In this document: positions 26,934-35,499 of the stretch, one piece after another | How positions within the stretch are numbered: the stretch's first letter is position 1 | How the letters are laid out: each line of letters opens with the position of its first letter | From: Novosphingobium sp. SG751A | GTDB taxonomy: Bacteria; Pseudomonadota; Alphaproteobacteria; Sphingomonadales; Sphingomonadaceae | Reading direction: 5' to 3' | Length of the DNA: 64,000 nt | NCBI RefSeq assembly: GCF_013149295.1 | Contig: NZ_JABGCB010000002.1 | Coordinates: forward strand, 1 to 64,000 | Made by a program: the position numbers and the translations under genes | The notes under the pieces: model-generated | What the model was told of the DNA's origin: nothing | Database searches by the model: none | What the model saw: only the letters and a program-made list of their open reading frames with translations

Positions 26934-27613
26934 ACCGGGTTCTGGTGGTGGATGATGAACCGGCGATCCTGCGCCTGCTGGGCGCGGTGCTGGCGCGCGG
27001 GGGCTATGAGGCGGCGGGAGCGGCCACGGCATCGGCGGCGCTGGCTGCCTTGCGCGGGGGGGGATTGTCGGCGGCGATCCTCGATCTGGGCCTGCCGGAC
27101 CGCGATGGGCTGGAGCTTATCCCGCTGTTGCGGGCCGCCCATGTGCCGGTGATCGTCCTTTCCGCGCGTGAAGATGTGGGCGAGAAGGTGGCAGCGCTCG
27201 ATCTGGGCGCTTCGGACTATATCACCAAGCCCTTTGACGGCGAGGAATTGCTGGCCCGCCTGCGCGTGGCGTTGCGGCAATCGGGGCATCCATCGGGCGC
27301 GGCGGCGCAGGAGGTGCTGGCCTATGGCCCCCTGCGCATCGACACCGCCCGCCATGAGGCCAGCATTGACGGGCGCGGGCTGACCCTGCCTCCCAAGGAA
27401 TTCGCTTTGCTTCAGGCGCTGGTCGAGGCGGGCGGGCGCATCCTGACCCATGCCGCCTTGCTGGAAAAGGTCTGGGGCCGGGCGCATGTGGGCGATGTCG
27501 AATATTTGCGCGTGGCGATCCGGGCCTTGCGGCTGAAGGTCGAGGAGGACCCGGCCCACCCCCGCCTGATCCGCAACGAGCCGGGCATCGGTTATCGTTT
27601 GATGGAGGGCTGA
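26930..27613 (+). CDS. OmpR/KdpE-family response regulator
   Basis: This 227-residue protein has a receiver domain (VVDDEP acidic pair, phospho-acceptor Asp52 in AAILDLGLPDRDG, ITKPF lysine) and a C-terminal winged helix of the OmpR type (PPKEFALLQALVEAGGRILTHAALLEKVWG...VAIRALRLKVE, ending IGYRL). Its closest family is KdpE. The ATG overlaps the stop of the sensor gene, so the two are coupled. It probably regulates transcription of kup and other genes in response to the partner kinase. Confidence 0.88.
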   Translation: MNRVLVVDDEPAILRLLGAVLARGGYEAAGAATASAALAALRGGGLSAAILDLGLPDRDGLELIPLLRAAHVPVIVLSAREDVGEKVAALDLGASDYITKPFDGEELLARLRVALRQSGHPSGAAAQEVLAYGPLRIDTARHEASIDGRGLTLPPKEFALLQALVEAGGRILTHAALLEKVWGRAHVGDVEYLRVAIRALRLKVEEDPAHPRLIRNEPGIGYRLMEG

Positions 27614-27664
27614 ACTCTTACTGTACTTGACCGGCTGCCTGCCTTGCGTGCAAGGCCGCGCGGC

Positions 27665-29674
27665 ATGGCATCCCATCCCAAACCCTTTCACCGCGCCGAT
27701 ATTGACGGCCTGCGCGCGATCAGCGTGGGCGTGGTTGTCGCCTTTCATGCGTGGTGGCGGCAGGGCTTCGGCGGCTTTGTCGGGGTGGACATTTTCTTTG
27801 TCATCTCGGGCTATCTGATCTCAGGCGCGATTTTCGATGATGTGAGGGCCGGGGGCTTCTCGCTGGCGGCGTTTTACGGGCGGCGGGTGCGGCGGATCTA
27901 TCCCGCGCTGATCACTGTGCTGCTGGCCACTTTCGCGTTCGGCTGGGTGCAGTTGTTCGATGACCGGTTTGCGCAACTGGGCGCGCATCTGGCGGGGGCT
28001 GCGGTGTTCGCCTCCAACCTCGTCCTCTATGCCGAGAGCGGCTATTTCGACGCCTCCTCCGATGCCAAACCCCTGCTCCATCTGTGGAGCCTTGGGGTGG
28101 AGGAGCAATTCTACATCCTCTGGCCGCTGGCGGTCATGCTGGCGTGGCGATGGCGGGGCGCGCAGGGGGTGGTTTGGGCGCTGGGGCTGGGCTTTGCGGC
28201 CAGCATGGCCCACGAACTATTCCTGATGCGGATTGACACATCGGCCGCCTTTTACATCCCCACCGCGCGTTTCTGGGAAATGCTGGCGGGGGCCGCGCTG
28301 GCCTGGGTCGAGCGTCGCCGGGTCGGCGCGATACCGCTGCGCATGGCGCATGGGTTCAGCCTGATCGGCCTCGCGCTGTTGCTCGGCAGTTTCCGCTACA
28401 TCACTGAGGGCGGGGTGCCTTTCCCCGGTTGGGCGGCCCTGGCGCCGGTGGGCGGGGCGGTGCTGTTGCTGGCGGCAGGGCCAAGGGCGCTGGTCAATGC
28501 GCGGCTGCTCTCGCTTTTGCCGATGCGCTGGCTGGGGCAAATCTCCTATCCGCTCTATCTGTGGCACTGGCCGGTGCTGGTGCTGGCGCGGACATCGGGA
28601 TGGGTCGATGGTTGGGCGATGCTGGTCTGTGTGGGCGTGGCCGTCGCACTGTCATGGATCACGGCGCGCTGGATCGAGCCGCCTTTGCGCTATGGCGGCT
28701 CGGCCACGCGCAAGGTCAAGGGCCTGCTGGCGGCGATGGGGTTGCTGGGGCTGGGCGGGCTGGTGGTGGCATGGGCGCATGTCCCCTCGGCCGGCCATGC
28801 GCGGGTCGAACCGCTGACGCGCGAGATCGGCTGGAGCATCCCGGTGGGCAGCGAGGCGCAGGGGCGGGCCTGCGTCGCGCTGATGCCGGGGCGGGGCGCG
28901 CTTGTGCCGGGGGTTGCGGGCAATGATTTCTGCTATCTGGCGCGTCCCGGCGCGCCCGATGTTGCGCTCATCGGCGATTCGCTCAATCTCAGCCTGTTTC
29001 CGGGTCTGGCTTCCTATCCGGACCTCAACGTGCTTATCGCCTCGGCCAGCGAGGCCGCGCCTTTCTATGACACGACCACCACCGAGAGCTTTGACCGCAC
29101 CCGCCTCAACAATTGGAAGCTGACCAATCAGGCACTGGATTACGCGGTGGTCAGCCCTTCGATCCGGGTGGTGGTGCTGTCCTATGCCAATGGCGACCAG
29201 TTGCTGCGGCGCAGTTCAGCCCATGACATGACCGACCGCGCCGACCCCACGCCCGCGCCGCCCGAGGCCCGCCTTGAACGCGCGCTGCGCCGGACGTTGG
29301 CGCGGCTGACGGGGGCGGGCAAGGGTGTGATTATCACGCTGCCCAACCGGCGGATGGGGTTTGATCCGCCCGATTGCCTGACCGACCTGCGGCCCCTGCA
29401 CGGCCCCGCCTATCGCCACCCCTGCGGCGAACCGCGCGGCGGCGTGCTGGAGGATGCGCAGGACGCCTATGCCGCGCAGGTCCGCCGCGTGGCGAAGGAT
29501 TTTTCCGGCGTGGTGCTGGTCGATCTGGCCGGGCCTTTGTGCGATGCGCGCCTGTGTTATGCGATGCGGGGTGGGCAGATGTATTATCGCGACCGCTTGC
29601 ACCTGTCCGATGCCGGATCGCGGGCGGTGGCGCCGGTGTTGCATGACGCCATTCGGGCGATGATGCATCGGTAA
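27665..29674 (+). CDS. OafA/YrhL-type membrane O-acyltransferase with SGNH domain
   Basis: This 669-residue protein starts FHRADIDGLRAISVGVVVAFHAW, the entry motif of acyltransferase family 3. About 10 hydrophobic helices follow, with GGFVGVDIFFVISGYLISG and LLHLWSLGVEEQFYILWP. The C-terminal 280 residues form an SGNH-type hydrolase domain (ALIGDSLNLSL as the GDS block, YYRDRLHLSDAGSRAV as the DxxH block). Such fusions O-acetylate surface polysaccharide, lipopolysaccharide or peptidoglycan. ATG 27665 is preferred because the extension to 27644 adds only basic residues. It is unrelated to the neighbouring kdp and mod genes. Confidence 0.87.
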   Translation: MASHPKPFHRADIDGLRAISVGVVVAFHAWWRQGFGGFVGVDIFFVISGYLISGAIFDDVRAGGFSLAAFYGRRVRRIYPALITVLLATFAFGWVQLFDDRFAQLGAHLAGAAVFASNLVLYAESGYFDASSDAKPLLHLWSLGVEEQFYILWPLAVMLAWRWRGAQGVVWALGLGFAASMAHELFLMRIDTSAAFYIPTARFWEMLAGAALAWVERRRVGAIPLRMAHGFSLIGLALLLGSFRYITEGGVPFPGWAALAPVGGAVLLLAAGPRALVNARLLSLLPMRWLGQISYPLYLWHWPVLVLARTSGWVDGWAMLVCVGVAVALSWITARWIEPPLRYGGSATRKVKGLLAAMGLLGLGGLVVAWAHVPSAGHARVEPLTREIGWSIPVGSEAQGRACVALMPGRGALVPGVAGNDFCYLARPGAPDVALIGDSLNLSLFPGLASYPDLNVLIASASEAAPFYDTTTTESFDRTRLNNWKLTNQALDYAVVSPSIRVVVLSYANGDQLLRRSSAHDMTDRADPTPAPPEARLERALRRTLARLTGAGKGVIITLPNRRMGFDPPDCLTDLRPLHGPAYRHPCGEPRGGVLEDAQDAYAAQVRRVAKDFSGVVLVDLAGPLCDARLCYAMRGGQMYYRDRLHLSDAGSRAVAPVLHDAIRAMMHR

Positions 29675-29695
29675 AGCGCTTGCCCGGCGCAAGTT

Positions 29696-29713
29696 TCGAT
29701 ATACATAGCGATA
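29696..29713. promoter_or_regulatory. Candidate ModE-type Mo-box upstream of modA
   Basis: TCGATATACATAGCGATA lies 20-37 bases upstream of the modA start. On the minus strand it includes ATCGCTATGTATAT, close to the half-site ATCGCTATATA of E. coli ModE. The 13-mer ATACATAGCGATA (29701-29713) recurs with one mismatch in the iorA promoter (51676-51688). The likely binder is a ModE-type repressor such as the protein encoded at 59759-60136. Confidence 0.6.
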
Positions 29714-29732
29714 TTGAAAGGGGCGCCCTCCA

Positions 29733-30512
29733 ATGTTTCGCAGGATGATCTTTGCCGCGCTGGCCTTGCTTGCAATGTCCGCCGTGGGGCCCGCCATGGC
29801 GCAGGCGCCGCGCGGGCCGCTGGTTCTGGCTGCGGCCAGCCTTCAGGAATCGCTCAATGCCGCCGCCGACACATGGGCGGCGCAAGGCCATCCGCGCCCG
29901 GTTCTCTCTTTTGCGGCCTCATCCGCCCTTGCGCGCCAGATCGAGAATGGCGCGCCCGCTGACCTGTTCCTATCGGCCGATGAGGAATGGATGGACCATG
30001 TGGTCAAGGCCCCCGGCGGCCGGGTAAAGCCCGGTACGCGGATCAGCCTGCTGACCAATTCGCTGGCCCTGATTGCGCCTGCGCAGAGCGCGGTGCGGTT
30101 GACCATCGCGCCGGGTTTCCCGCTGGCTGCTGCGCTGGGGCCGACCGGGCGTCTGGCGATGGGGCAGGTGGCCTCGGTCCCGGCGGGCAAATATGGGCGC
30201 GACGCGTTGATCGCCCTGCGCGTTTGGCCCGCCGTTGAGGGCCGCGTGGCGGGCGCCGACAGCGTGCGTTCGGCCATGGCGCTGGTCTCGCACGGCGAGG
30301 CGCCGCTGGGCATTGTTTACGCCACCGATGCGCGGGCGGATAAAAAGGTGCGCGTGGTCGGTATCTTCCCGGCTAATTCGCATAAACCTATCGTCTATCC
30401 GCTGGCCCGCCTGTCGGCCTCGACCAACCCGGATGCCGAGGGCTTCCGCCGCTTCCTTGCATCGCCGCAGGGCAAGGCGATATTCCGCGCCTATGGCTTT
30501 GGCACCAAATAG
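29733..30512 (+). CDS. modA: Molybdate ABC transporter substrate-binding protein
   Basis: This 259-residue protein has a signal peptide (MFRRMIFAALALLAMSAVGPAMA) and the ModA fold. It has LVLAAASLQESLNAAADTW, FAASSALARQIENGAPADLFLSAD and the late motif EAPLGIVYATDARADKKVRVVG, typical of molybdate binders. It would capture molybdate in the periplasm for ModBC. The ATG at 29733 has GAAAGGGGCG upstream. It overlaps modB by 20 bases. A candidate Mo-box sits just upstream, so expression is probably reduced when molybdate is plentiful. Confidence 0.93.
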   Translation: MFRRMIFAALALLAMSAVGPAMAQAPRGPLVLAAASLQESLNAAADTWAAQGHPRPVLSFAASSALARQIENGAPADLFLSADEEWMDHVVKAPGGRVKPGTRISLLTNSLALIAPAQSAVRLTIAPGFPLAAALGPTGRLAMGQVASVPAGKYGRDALIALRVWPAVEGRVAGADSVRSAMALVSHGEAPLGIVYATDARADKKVRVVGIFPANSHKPIVYPLARLSASTNPDAEGFRRFLASPQGKAIFRAYGFGTK

Positions 30513-31197
30513 CATCAGCCCCGAGGAATGGGGCATCATCTGGCTTTCGCTGAAGGTCAGCGCGGCGGCGATGGTCGCCACGCTGCCGGTGGGCTTTGCG
30601 CTGGCATGGGCGCTGGCGCGGGGGCGGTTTCCGGGGCGGGTGTTGCTTGATGGGCTGGTGCATCTGCCGCTGGTGCTGCCGCCGGTGGTGACGGGTTGGA
30701 TGCTGCTGATCGTGTTTGGCGGACAGGGCGTGGCGGGGCGCTGGCTGGCAGCGATGGGGATGCCGGTGATGTTTCGCTGGACCGGGGCGGCGCTGGCGGC
30801 CTCGGTCATGGCGCTGCCTTTGATGGTGCGGGCGATCCGCCTGTCGCTGGAAAGTGTGGACCGGCGGCTGGAGGCGGCGGCGCGCACGCTGGGGGCCTCA
30901 CCCATGCGGGTGTTTGTCACGATCACTTTGCCGCTGGCGCTGCCCGGCGTGCTGGCTGGCATGGTGCTGGGCTTTGCGCGCAGCCTTGGCGAATTTGGCG
31001 CGACGATCACCTTTGTTTCGAACATTCCGGGCGAGACGCAGACCCTGCCGCTGGCGATCTATGCCGCCTTGCAGGTGCCGGGGCAGGAGGGGATCGTGAC
31101 GCGACTTGCGCTGATTTCGGTTGGCCTGTCGCTGGTGGCGCTGGTGGCGTCCGAGGTGTTGACGCGGCGGATGGGGATGCGCGCGCATGTCCTTTGA
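30493..31197 (+). CDS. modB: Molybdate ABC transporter permease
   Basis: This 234-residue permease has about five hydrophobic helices and the EAA loop LEAAARTLGASPMRVFVTITLPLALPGVL that docks on the ATPase. LPPVVTGWMLL is typical of ModB. The ATG at 30493 lies within the end of modA, implying translational coupling; the longer in-frame extension has no helix and is out of place. It forms the inner-membrane channel with ModC. Confidence 0.92.
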   Translation: MALAPNSISPEEWGIIWLSLKVSAAAMVATLPVGFALAWALARGRFPGRVLLDGLVHLPLVLPPVVTGWMLLIVFGGQGVAGRWLAAMGMPVMFRWTGAALAASVMALPLMVRAIRLSLESVDRRLEAAARTLGASPMRVFVTITLPLALPGVLAGMVLGFARSLGEFGATITFVSNIPGETQTLPLAIYAALQVPGQEGIVTRLALISVGLSLVALVASEVLTRRMGMRAHVL

Positions 31198-31810
31198 GGT
31201 TGACGTAAGCATCACGCGCGGCAGCCGCCGAATTGCCGCCGGCTTTGCGACCGGGCCGGGGATCACCGCGCTGTTTGGTCGGTCGGGCGCGGGCAAGACC
31301 AGCGTGCTGGACATGATCGCGGGGCTGGCGCGGCCCGATGAGGGGCGGATCGCGGTCGGTGGGCGGGTGCTGTTCGATGCGGAGGCAGGGATCGACCTGC
31401 GGCCGGAGGTGCGCGGATGCGGCTATGTGTTCCAGGATTACCGCCTGTTTCCGCATATGAGCGTCGAGGGCAATCTGCGCTATGGCTGGCGCATGGCCGC
31501 GCCCGATGCGCGATGGATCGCCTTTGAACAGGTGGTGGAGTTTCTTGGCCTTGGCGGCTTGCTCACCGCCCGCCCGCGCCGCCTGTCGGGGGGCGAGGCG
31601 CAGCGGGTGGCGATTGGCCGCGCGCTGCTCTCGGGCGCGCGTTTCCTGTTGATGGACGAGCCGCTTTCCTCGCTGGATGCGGACCGCCGCGAGGAGATCA
31701 TGCGCGTTATCGAGCGCATCCGCGACGAACTGGCCCTGCCGATCCTTTACGTCAGCCATGACCGGCGCGAGGTGGAGCGACTGGCGGGCCAGATTGTCGA
31801 GATGGACTGA
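31187..31810 (+). CDS. modC: Molybdate ABC transporter ATPase without TOBE domain
   Basis: This 207-residue ATPase has a full ABC domain: Walker A GRSGAGKT, Q-loop FQDYRLFPHMSV, signature LSGGEAQR, Walker B FLLMDEPL, D-loop SSLDA and switch His in VSHDRRE. It stops right after the ABC fold (VERLAGQIVEMD). E. coli ModC has about 350 residues because of a C-terminal molybdate-binding TOBE domain, which is missing here. The gene overlaps modB by 11 bases. It should power molybdate uptake but cannot show the TOBE-based feedback. Confidence 0.92.
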   Translation: MSFEVDVSITRGSRRIAAGFATGPGITALFGRSGAGKTSVLDMIAGLARPDEGRIAVGGRVLFDAEAGIDLRPEVRGCGYVFQDYRLFPHMSVEGNLRYGWRMAAPDARWIAFEQVVEFLGLGGLLTARPRRLSGGEAQRVAIGRALLSGARFLLMDEPLSSLDADRREEIMRVIERIRDELALPILYVSHDRREVERLAGQIVEMD

Positions 31811-33139
31811 TTATTTCCCCGCTACTGACAGCACGGCCAGCGCCAGCGTCTGCACCCCGGCGCGGATCGAGGGCTGGGCCAAGGGCGCGAAGAAGGGCGA
31901 GTGGTTGACCGGAACCGGCTTGCCCTCGGCCTTCAGCCGGTCCAGCATCGCCGGATCGCTGCCGCCGATGGAAAAGAACACCGATTTGGACACGCCCGCC
32001 ATCACGAATTCGGAATAATCCTCGCTGGCGGTCCAGCCCGGCTTATAAGCAGGCTCCAGCCGCACCGCGCCGGGCAGGCCCGCTTTAGACAGCACGGCAT
32101 AGGTGCTGGCGCCAAGGGCCTCGTCATTGACCACGCTGGAAATACCATGGCGGCGGGTCACTTCGGGCGCGGGCGCGCGCGACATGTCAGCCACCGATTT
32201 GGCGGTGATATCAACGCCGGTGTTGAGCAGTTTACGCGTTTCATCGTCGAAGGAGCGCAGCGAGAGGCCCAGTTCCGCCGTGTCGGGGATGATGTTGGCC
32301 ACCGTGCCTGAACGGAAATAGCCCACCGTGACGACGCCGAATTTCTGCGGGTCCTTCTGGCGGCTGATGACGGTCTGCACGTCCTCGACAAAGCGGGCGC
32401 CCATGACGATGGGGTCGATGCTCATATTGGGCATCGAGCCATGCGCGCCTTGCCCGTGAAAGATGATGCGCACCGAATCGGAATTGCTCGTGGCCACGCC
32501 CTGCTTGACCTCGATGTCGCCCGCCCGCGCCGCGCCGACATGGGCGGCAAAGGCGTAATCGGGTTTGGGGAAGCGGGTAAACAGGCCATCGTCGATCATC
32601 GCGCGCGCGCCTTCGCCGATTTCCTCCGAAGGCTGGCCGATCATGATCAGCGTGCCCTTCCACTGATCCTTCATCGCCACCAGCGCCTGCGCCGTGCCCA
32701 GCCACCATGCCATGTGGATGTCATGGCCGCAGGCATGCATGACATAGGTGGTCTTGCCGTCTGCTCCGGTCTGCTGCGCCTTGCTGGCCCATGCAAGGCC
32801 CGTCTTTTCCTCCATGGGCAGCGCGTCCATTTCCACACGCACCATGACCACCGGGCCGGGGCCGTTCTTCAACACGCCGACAAGCCCGGTCTTGCCGACA
32901 TGCTCGGTCACCTCAAAACCCAGCTTGCGCAGCTTTTCGCTCAGGATGCCCGCCGTGCGCGTCTCGGTAAAACCGATCTCCGGGTGGCTGTGCAGATCCT
33001 TGTAAAGCGCTTCCAGTTCGGGCCAGTTCTTGGTGGTCTGCGCGTCGATGCGGGCGGCGGTGCCGGGCTTGACCGGGGCGGCAAGGGCGGGAAAAGCAGC
33101 CATCATCAAGGGCAGGCAAAGCAGCATCGCGCGGCGCAT
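31811..33139 (-). CDS. Secreted M20D-family amidohydrolase
   Basis: This 442-residue protein has a signal peptide (MRRAMLLCLPLMMAAFPALA) and an M20D metallopeptidase fold similar to hippurate hydrolase/N-acyl-amino-acid amidohydrolases. The metal-binding residues are visible: HACGHD, QPSEE, AAHVGAA and a late His in PVNHSPFFAP. The dimerisation/lid domain lies between FHGQGAHGS and PAPEVTRRHG. It would cleave an acyl-amino acid or related amide in the periplasm. It is convergent with modC (they abut without a gap) and divergent from sdaA. Substrate unknown. Confidence 0.87.
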   Translation of the reverse strand: MRRAMLLCLPLMMAAFPALAAPVKPGTAARIDAQTTKNWPELEALYKDLHSHPEIGFTETRTAGILSEKLRKLGFEVTEHVGKTGLVGVLKNGPGPVVMVRVEMDALPMEEKTGLAWASKAQQTGADGKTTYVMHACGHDIHMAWWLGTAQALVAMKDQWKGTLIMIGQPSEEIGEGARAMIDDGLFTRFPKPDYAFAAHVGAARAGDIEVKQGVATSNSDSVRIIFHGQGAHGSMPNMSIDPIVMGARFVEDVQTVISRQKDPQKFGVVTVGYFRSGTVANIIPDTAELGLSLRSFDDETRKLLNTGVDITAKSVADMSRAPAPEVTRRHGISSVVNDEALGASTYAVLSKAGLPGAVRLEPAYKPGWTASEDYSEFVMAGVSKSVFFSIGGSDPAMLDRLKAEGKPVPVNHSPFFAPLAQPSIRAGVQTLALAVLSVAGK

Positions 33140-33268
33140 CGGGATCTCCTGAGGTGAATGTGTTATGTTGCATAAGGCTTTACTGGCCGCGCTGCGTCAA
33201 GGAGCGTATTGTGCGGCCAGCATGGTGCGGCAGGAAAGCGCAACCAAGGTCGCGGGAAGAGAAGCCAG

Positions 33269-34636
33269 ATGGCAGTCAGCATATTTGAATTGTTCAAGAT
33301 CGGTGTGGGGCCGTCATCGAGCCACACGATGGGGCCGATGACGGCGGCCTGTCGGTTCGTCTCGGCCTTGGGCGAGAGTATCAGCCGCGTGGCGCGGGTC
33401 GAGGTGGCGCTCTATGCCAGCCTCGCGCTGACCGGGCGGGGCCATGCCACCGATACGGCCACCATCGTTGGCCTGCATGGCATTGCGCCCGAAGAGGCCG
33501 ACCCCGATGCCGCCGTGGCGCTGATCGAGCAGGTGCGCGCCAGCGGGCGGATGATGCTGGGCGGGGTGCAGGACATTGCCTTTGACGAGCGGGCCGACAT
33601 CTTGTGGCTGGGGCGCGAGAGCCTGCCGTTTCACCCCAATGGCATCCGGTTCACCGGATTTGATGCGGAGGGCGGGGTTCTCCTGACCCGCACCTATTTC
33701 TCCATTGGCGGCGGCTTTGTGGTGGACGAGGATCAGACCACGGCGAACGCCCCGGTCGAGGATCACGACGAGCCCTATCCCTTCACCACGGCGGCCGAAC
33801 TGCTGGAAATGGCGCAGCAGGGCGGCTTGACGATTGCGGGCCTTGCGCTGGCCAATGAAGACGCGCGGCGGCCGCGCGCCGAGACGGAGGCGGGCATTGC
33901 CCGGATCGCGGCGGCGATGGACGCCTGCATCGAACGCGGCATGAGCCAGCGCGGCGAATTGCCCGGCGGGCTGAAGGTCCAGCGCCGGGCTGCCCACTTG
34001 CGCGAGCGTTTCTATGCGCGGGTCGAAAGGGTGCTGGCCGATCCGCTGGCTACGCTCGATCTGGTCAATCTCTGGGCCATTGCGGTCAATGAGGAGAATG
34101 CGGCGGGCGGCAAGGTGGTGACTTCCCCCACCAATGGCGCGGCTGGGATCATCCCGGCGGTGCTGCGCTATGCCGAGCGATACCATGGCGCCGACGATGC
34201 GGCCAAGGGGACCTTCCTGTTGACCGCCACCGCGATTGGCGGATTGTACAAGCGCAACGCCAGCATTTCGGCCGCTGAGGTGGGCTGTCAGGGCGAGGTG
34301 GGCGTGGCCTGCTCGATGGCGGCGGCGGGGCTGACCGCGATCATGGGCGGCAGCAATGGCCAGATCGAGAATGCCGCCGAAATCGCCATGGAGCATAATC
34401 TGGGCCTGACCTGCGACCCTATTGGCGGATTGGTCCAGATCCCCTGCATCGAGCGCAATGCGATGGGCGCGGTCAAGGCCATTGATGCGGCCCGTCTGGC
34501 GCTGGGCGGGGATGGCACGCATCTGGTCAGTCTGGATCAGGTGATCGAAACCATGCGCCGTACCGGGGCAGATATGATGAGCCAGTACAAGGAAACCTCG
34601 CTGGGCGGATTGGCGGTTTGCGTTCCGGCTTGCTGA
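33269..34636 (+). CDS. sdaA: L-serine dehydratase (iron-sulfur type)
   Basis: This 455-residue single-chain L-serine ammonia-lyase has the N-terminal beta domain ([21 protein letters not shown]) and the C-terminal alpha domain. The iron-sulfur cysteines lie in [15 protein letters not shown] and [19 protein letters not shown]. It converts serine to pyruvate and ammonia. The ATG at 33269 begins exactly at the family's conserved MxxSxFELFKIGxGPSSSHT start and is chosen over an upstream in-frame codon. It is divergent from the amidohydrolase gene. Length agrees with the usual 455-460. Confidence 0.95.
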   Translation: MAVSIFELFKIGVGPSSSHTMGPMTAACRFVSALGESISRVARVEVALYASLALTGRGHATDTATIVGLHGIAPEEADPDAAVALIEQVRASGRMMLGGVQDIAFDERADILWLGRESLPFHPNGIRFTGFDAEGGVLLTRTYFSIGGGFVVDEDQTTANAPVEDHDEPYPFTTAAELLEMAQQGGLTIAGLALANEDARRPRAETEAGIARIAAAMDACIERGMSQRGELPGGLKVQRRAAHLRERFYARVERVLADPLATLDLVNLWAIAVNEENAAGGKVVTSPTNGAAGIIPAVLRYAERYHGADDAAKGTFLLTATAIGGLYKRNASISAAEVGCQGEVGVACSMAAAGLTAIMGGSNGQIENAAEIAMEHNLGLTCDPIGGLVQIPCIERNAMGAVKAIDAARLALGGDGTHLVSLDQVIETMRRTGADMMSQYKETSLGGLAVCVPAC

Positions 34637-34742
34637 TCGCACGGCTGGACCGTTCCGTTACGGGCCTGCGACAAAAACGCGCTTGCCTATAGCCATCGAG
34701 TATCTATCACCACGCGCCACGGGTTCGCAGGAGTTTGTTTCG

Positions 34743-35468
34743 ATGAAGAGATTGGTGTTGGCGGTTGCGGCGATGCTGATGGTGGCCGCGCCGGCCCAGG
34801 CCCGGCATCATAGGGCCTCGCATACGGCGGCCAAGGTCACGAAGAAGAAAGCCGTTGCCACGTCCGTCAAGGGGCGCAAGGCCGAGAAGGCGGTTCACGG
34901 CAAGGTTGCGGCAAAGAAGCTGAGCCGGGCGGAAAAGCGTGCGCTGGCGCGGGCTGAGGCCAAGGCGAAGACGCGGCCCAAGCTGACGCGGGCCCAAAAG
35001 CGGGCAGAGCAGCGCGAACTGGCCCGTGGCAAGCACAAGGTCGAGCCCAGGCTGACCCGTGCGCAGCAGCGCGAACTGGCGCGTGCCGCCAAGGCTGAAA
35101 AGCAGGCTGCACCCAAGCTGACGCGGGCGCAGAAGCGCGCAATGGCCAAGGCGGAAAAGCACGGCAAGCTGACCCGTGCGGAAAAGCGGGCGTTGGCCCA
35201 GGCGCAAAAGGCGACTGCCAAGGCGGCCCCCGCGCATCGCATGACCCGCGCCGAACGCCGCGCCGCCGCGCGTGAGGCACGCCAGTCGCGCCATAGCTCG
35301 CGCTATGCCTCGCGTCGTTCGTCGGGTCGTGGTTCCTCTGGGCGCTCGGCTGCGCACACTGCCTATACGCCGCCGCATTACAACGCCCCGCCGCCGGTGC
35401 CCAGCGCCAGCGGGCCGAGCAGCGGGTTCAACGCTGCCTTTCGGGATATCCATCCCAACGGGCAATAA
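34743..35468 (+). CDS. Secreted Lys/Arg/Ala-rich protein with LTRAQKR repeats
   Basis: I do not recognise this 241-residue protein. It begins with a signal peptide (MKRLVLAVAAMLMVAAPAQA). The mature protein is very basic and low in complexity. From about residue 58 to 180 it carries six copies of a short motif, (K/R)(L/M)(S/T)RA(E/Q)(K/R/Q)R, spaced 12 to 30 residues apart and likely helical. A Ser/Arg-rich stretch and a Pro-rich tail (HYNAPPPVPSASGPSS) follow. It has no cysteine and no catalytic motif. The ATG at 34743 begins the signal peptide. It is monocistronic and ends in a bidirectional terminator. A role binding anionic envelope polymers is possible but speculative. Confidence 0.7.
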   Translation: MKRLVLAVAAMLMVAAPAQARHHRASHTAAKVTKKKAVATSVKGRKAEKAVHGKVAAKKLSRAEKRALARAEAKAKTRPKLTRAQKRAEQRELARGKHKVEPRLTRAQQRELARAAKAEKQAAPKLTRAQKRAMAKAEKHGKLTRAEKRALAQAQKATAKAAPAHRMTRAERRAAAREARQSRHSSRYASRRSSGRGSSGRSAAHTAYTPPHYNAPPPVPSASGPSSGFNAAFRDIHPNGQ

Positions 35469-35474
35469 GCAAAA

Positions 35475-35499
35475 GGGCGCCGCAACCGGCGCCCTTTTT
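35475..35499. terminator. Bidirectional intrinsic terminator
   Basis: GGGCGCCG (35475-35482) pairs with CGGCGCCC (35487-35494) around a CAAC loop. AAAA precedes and TTTTT follows, so it can act in both directions. It separates the convergent repeat-protein gene and sulfotransferase gene, and the T-run touches the sulfotransferase stop codon. Confidence 0.9.
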
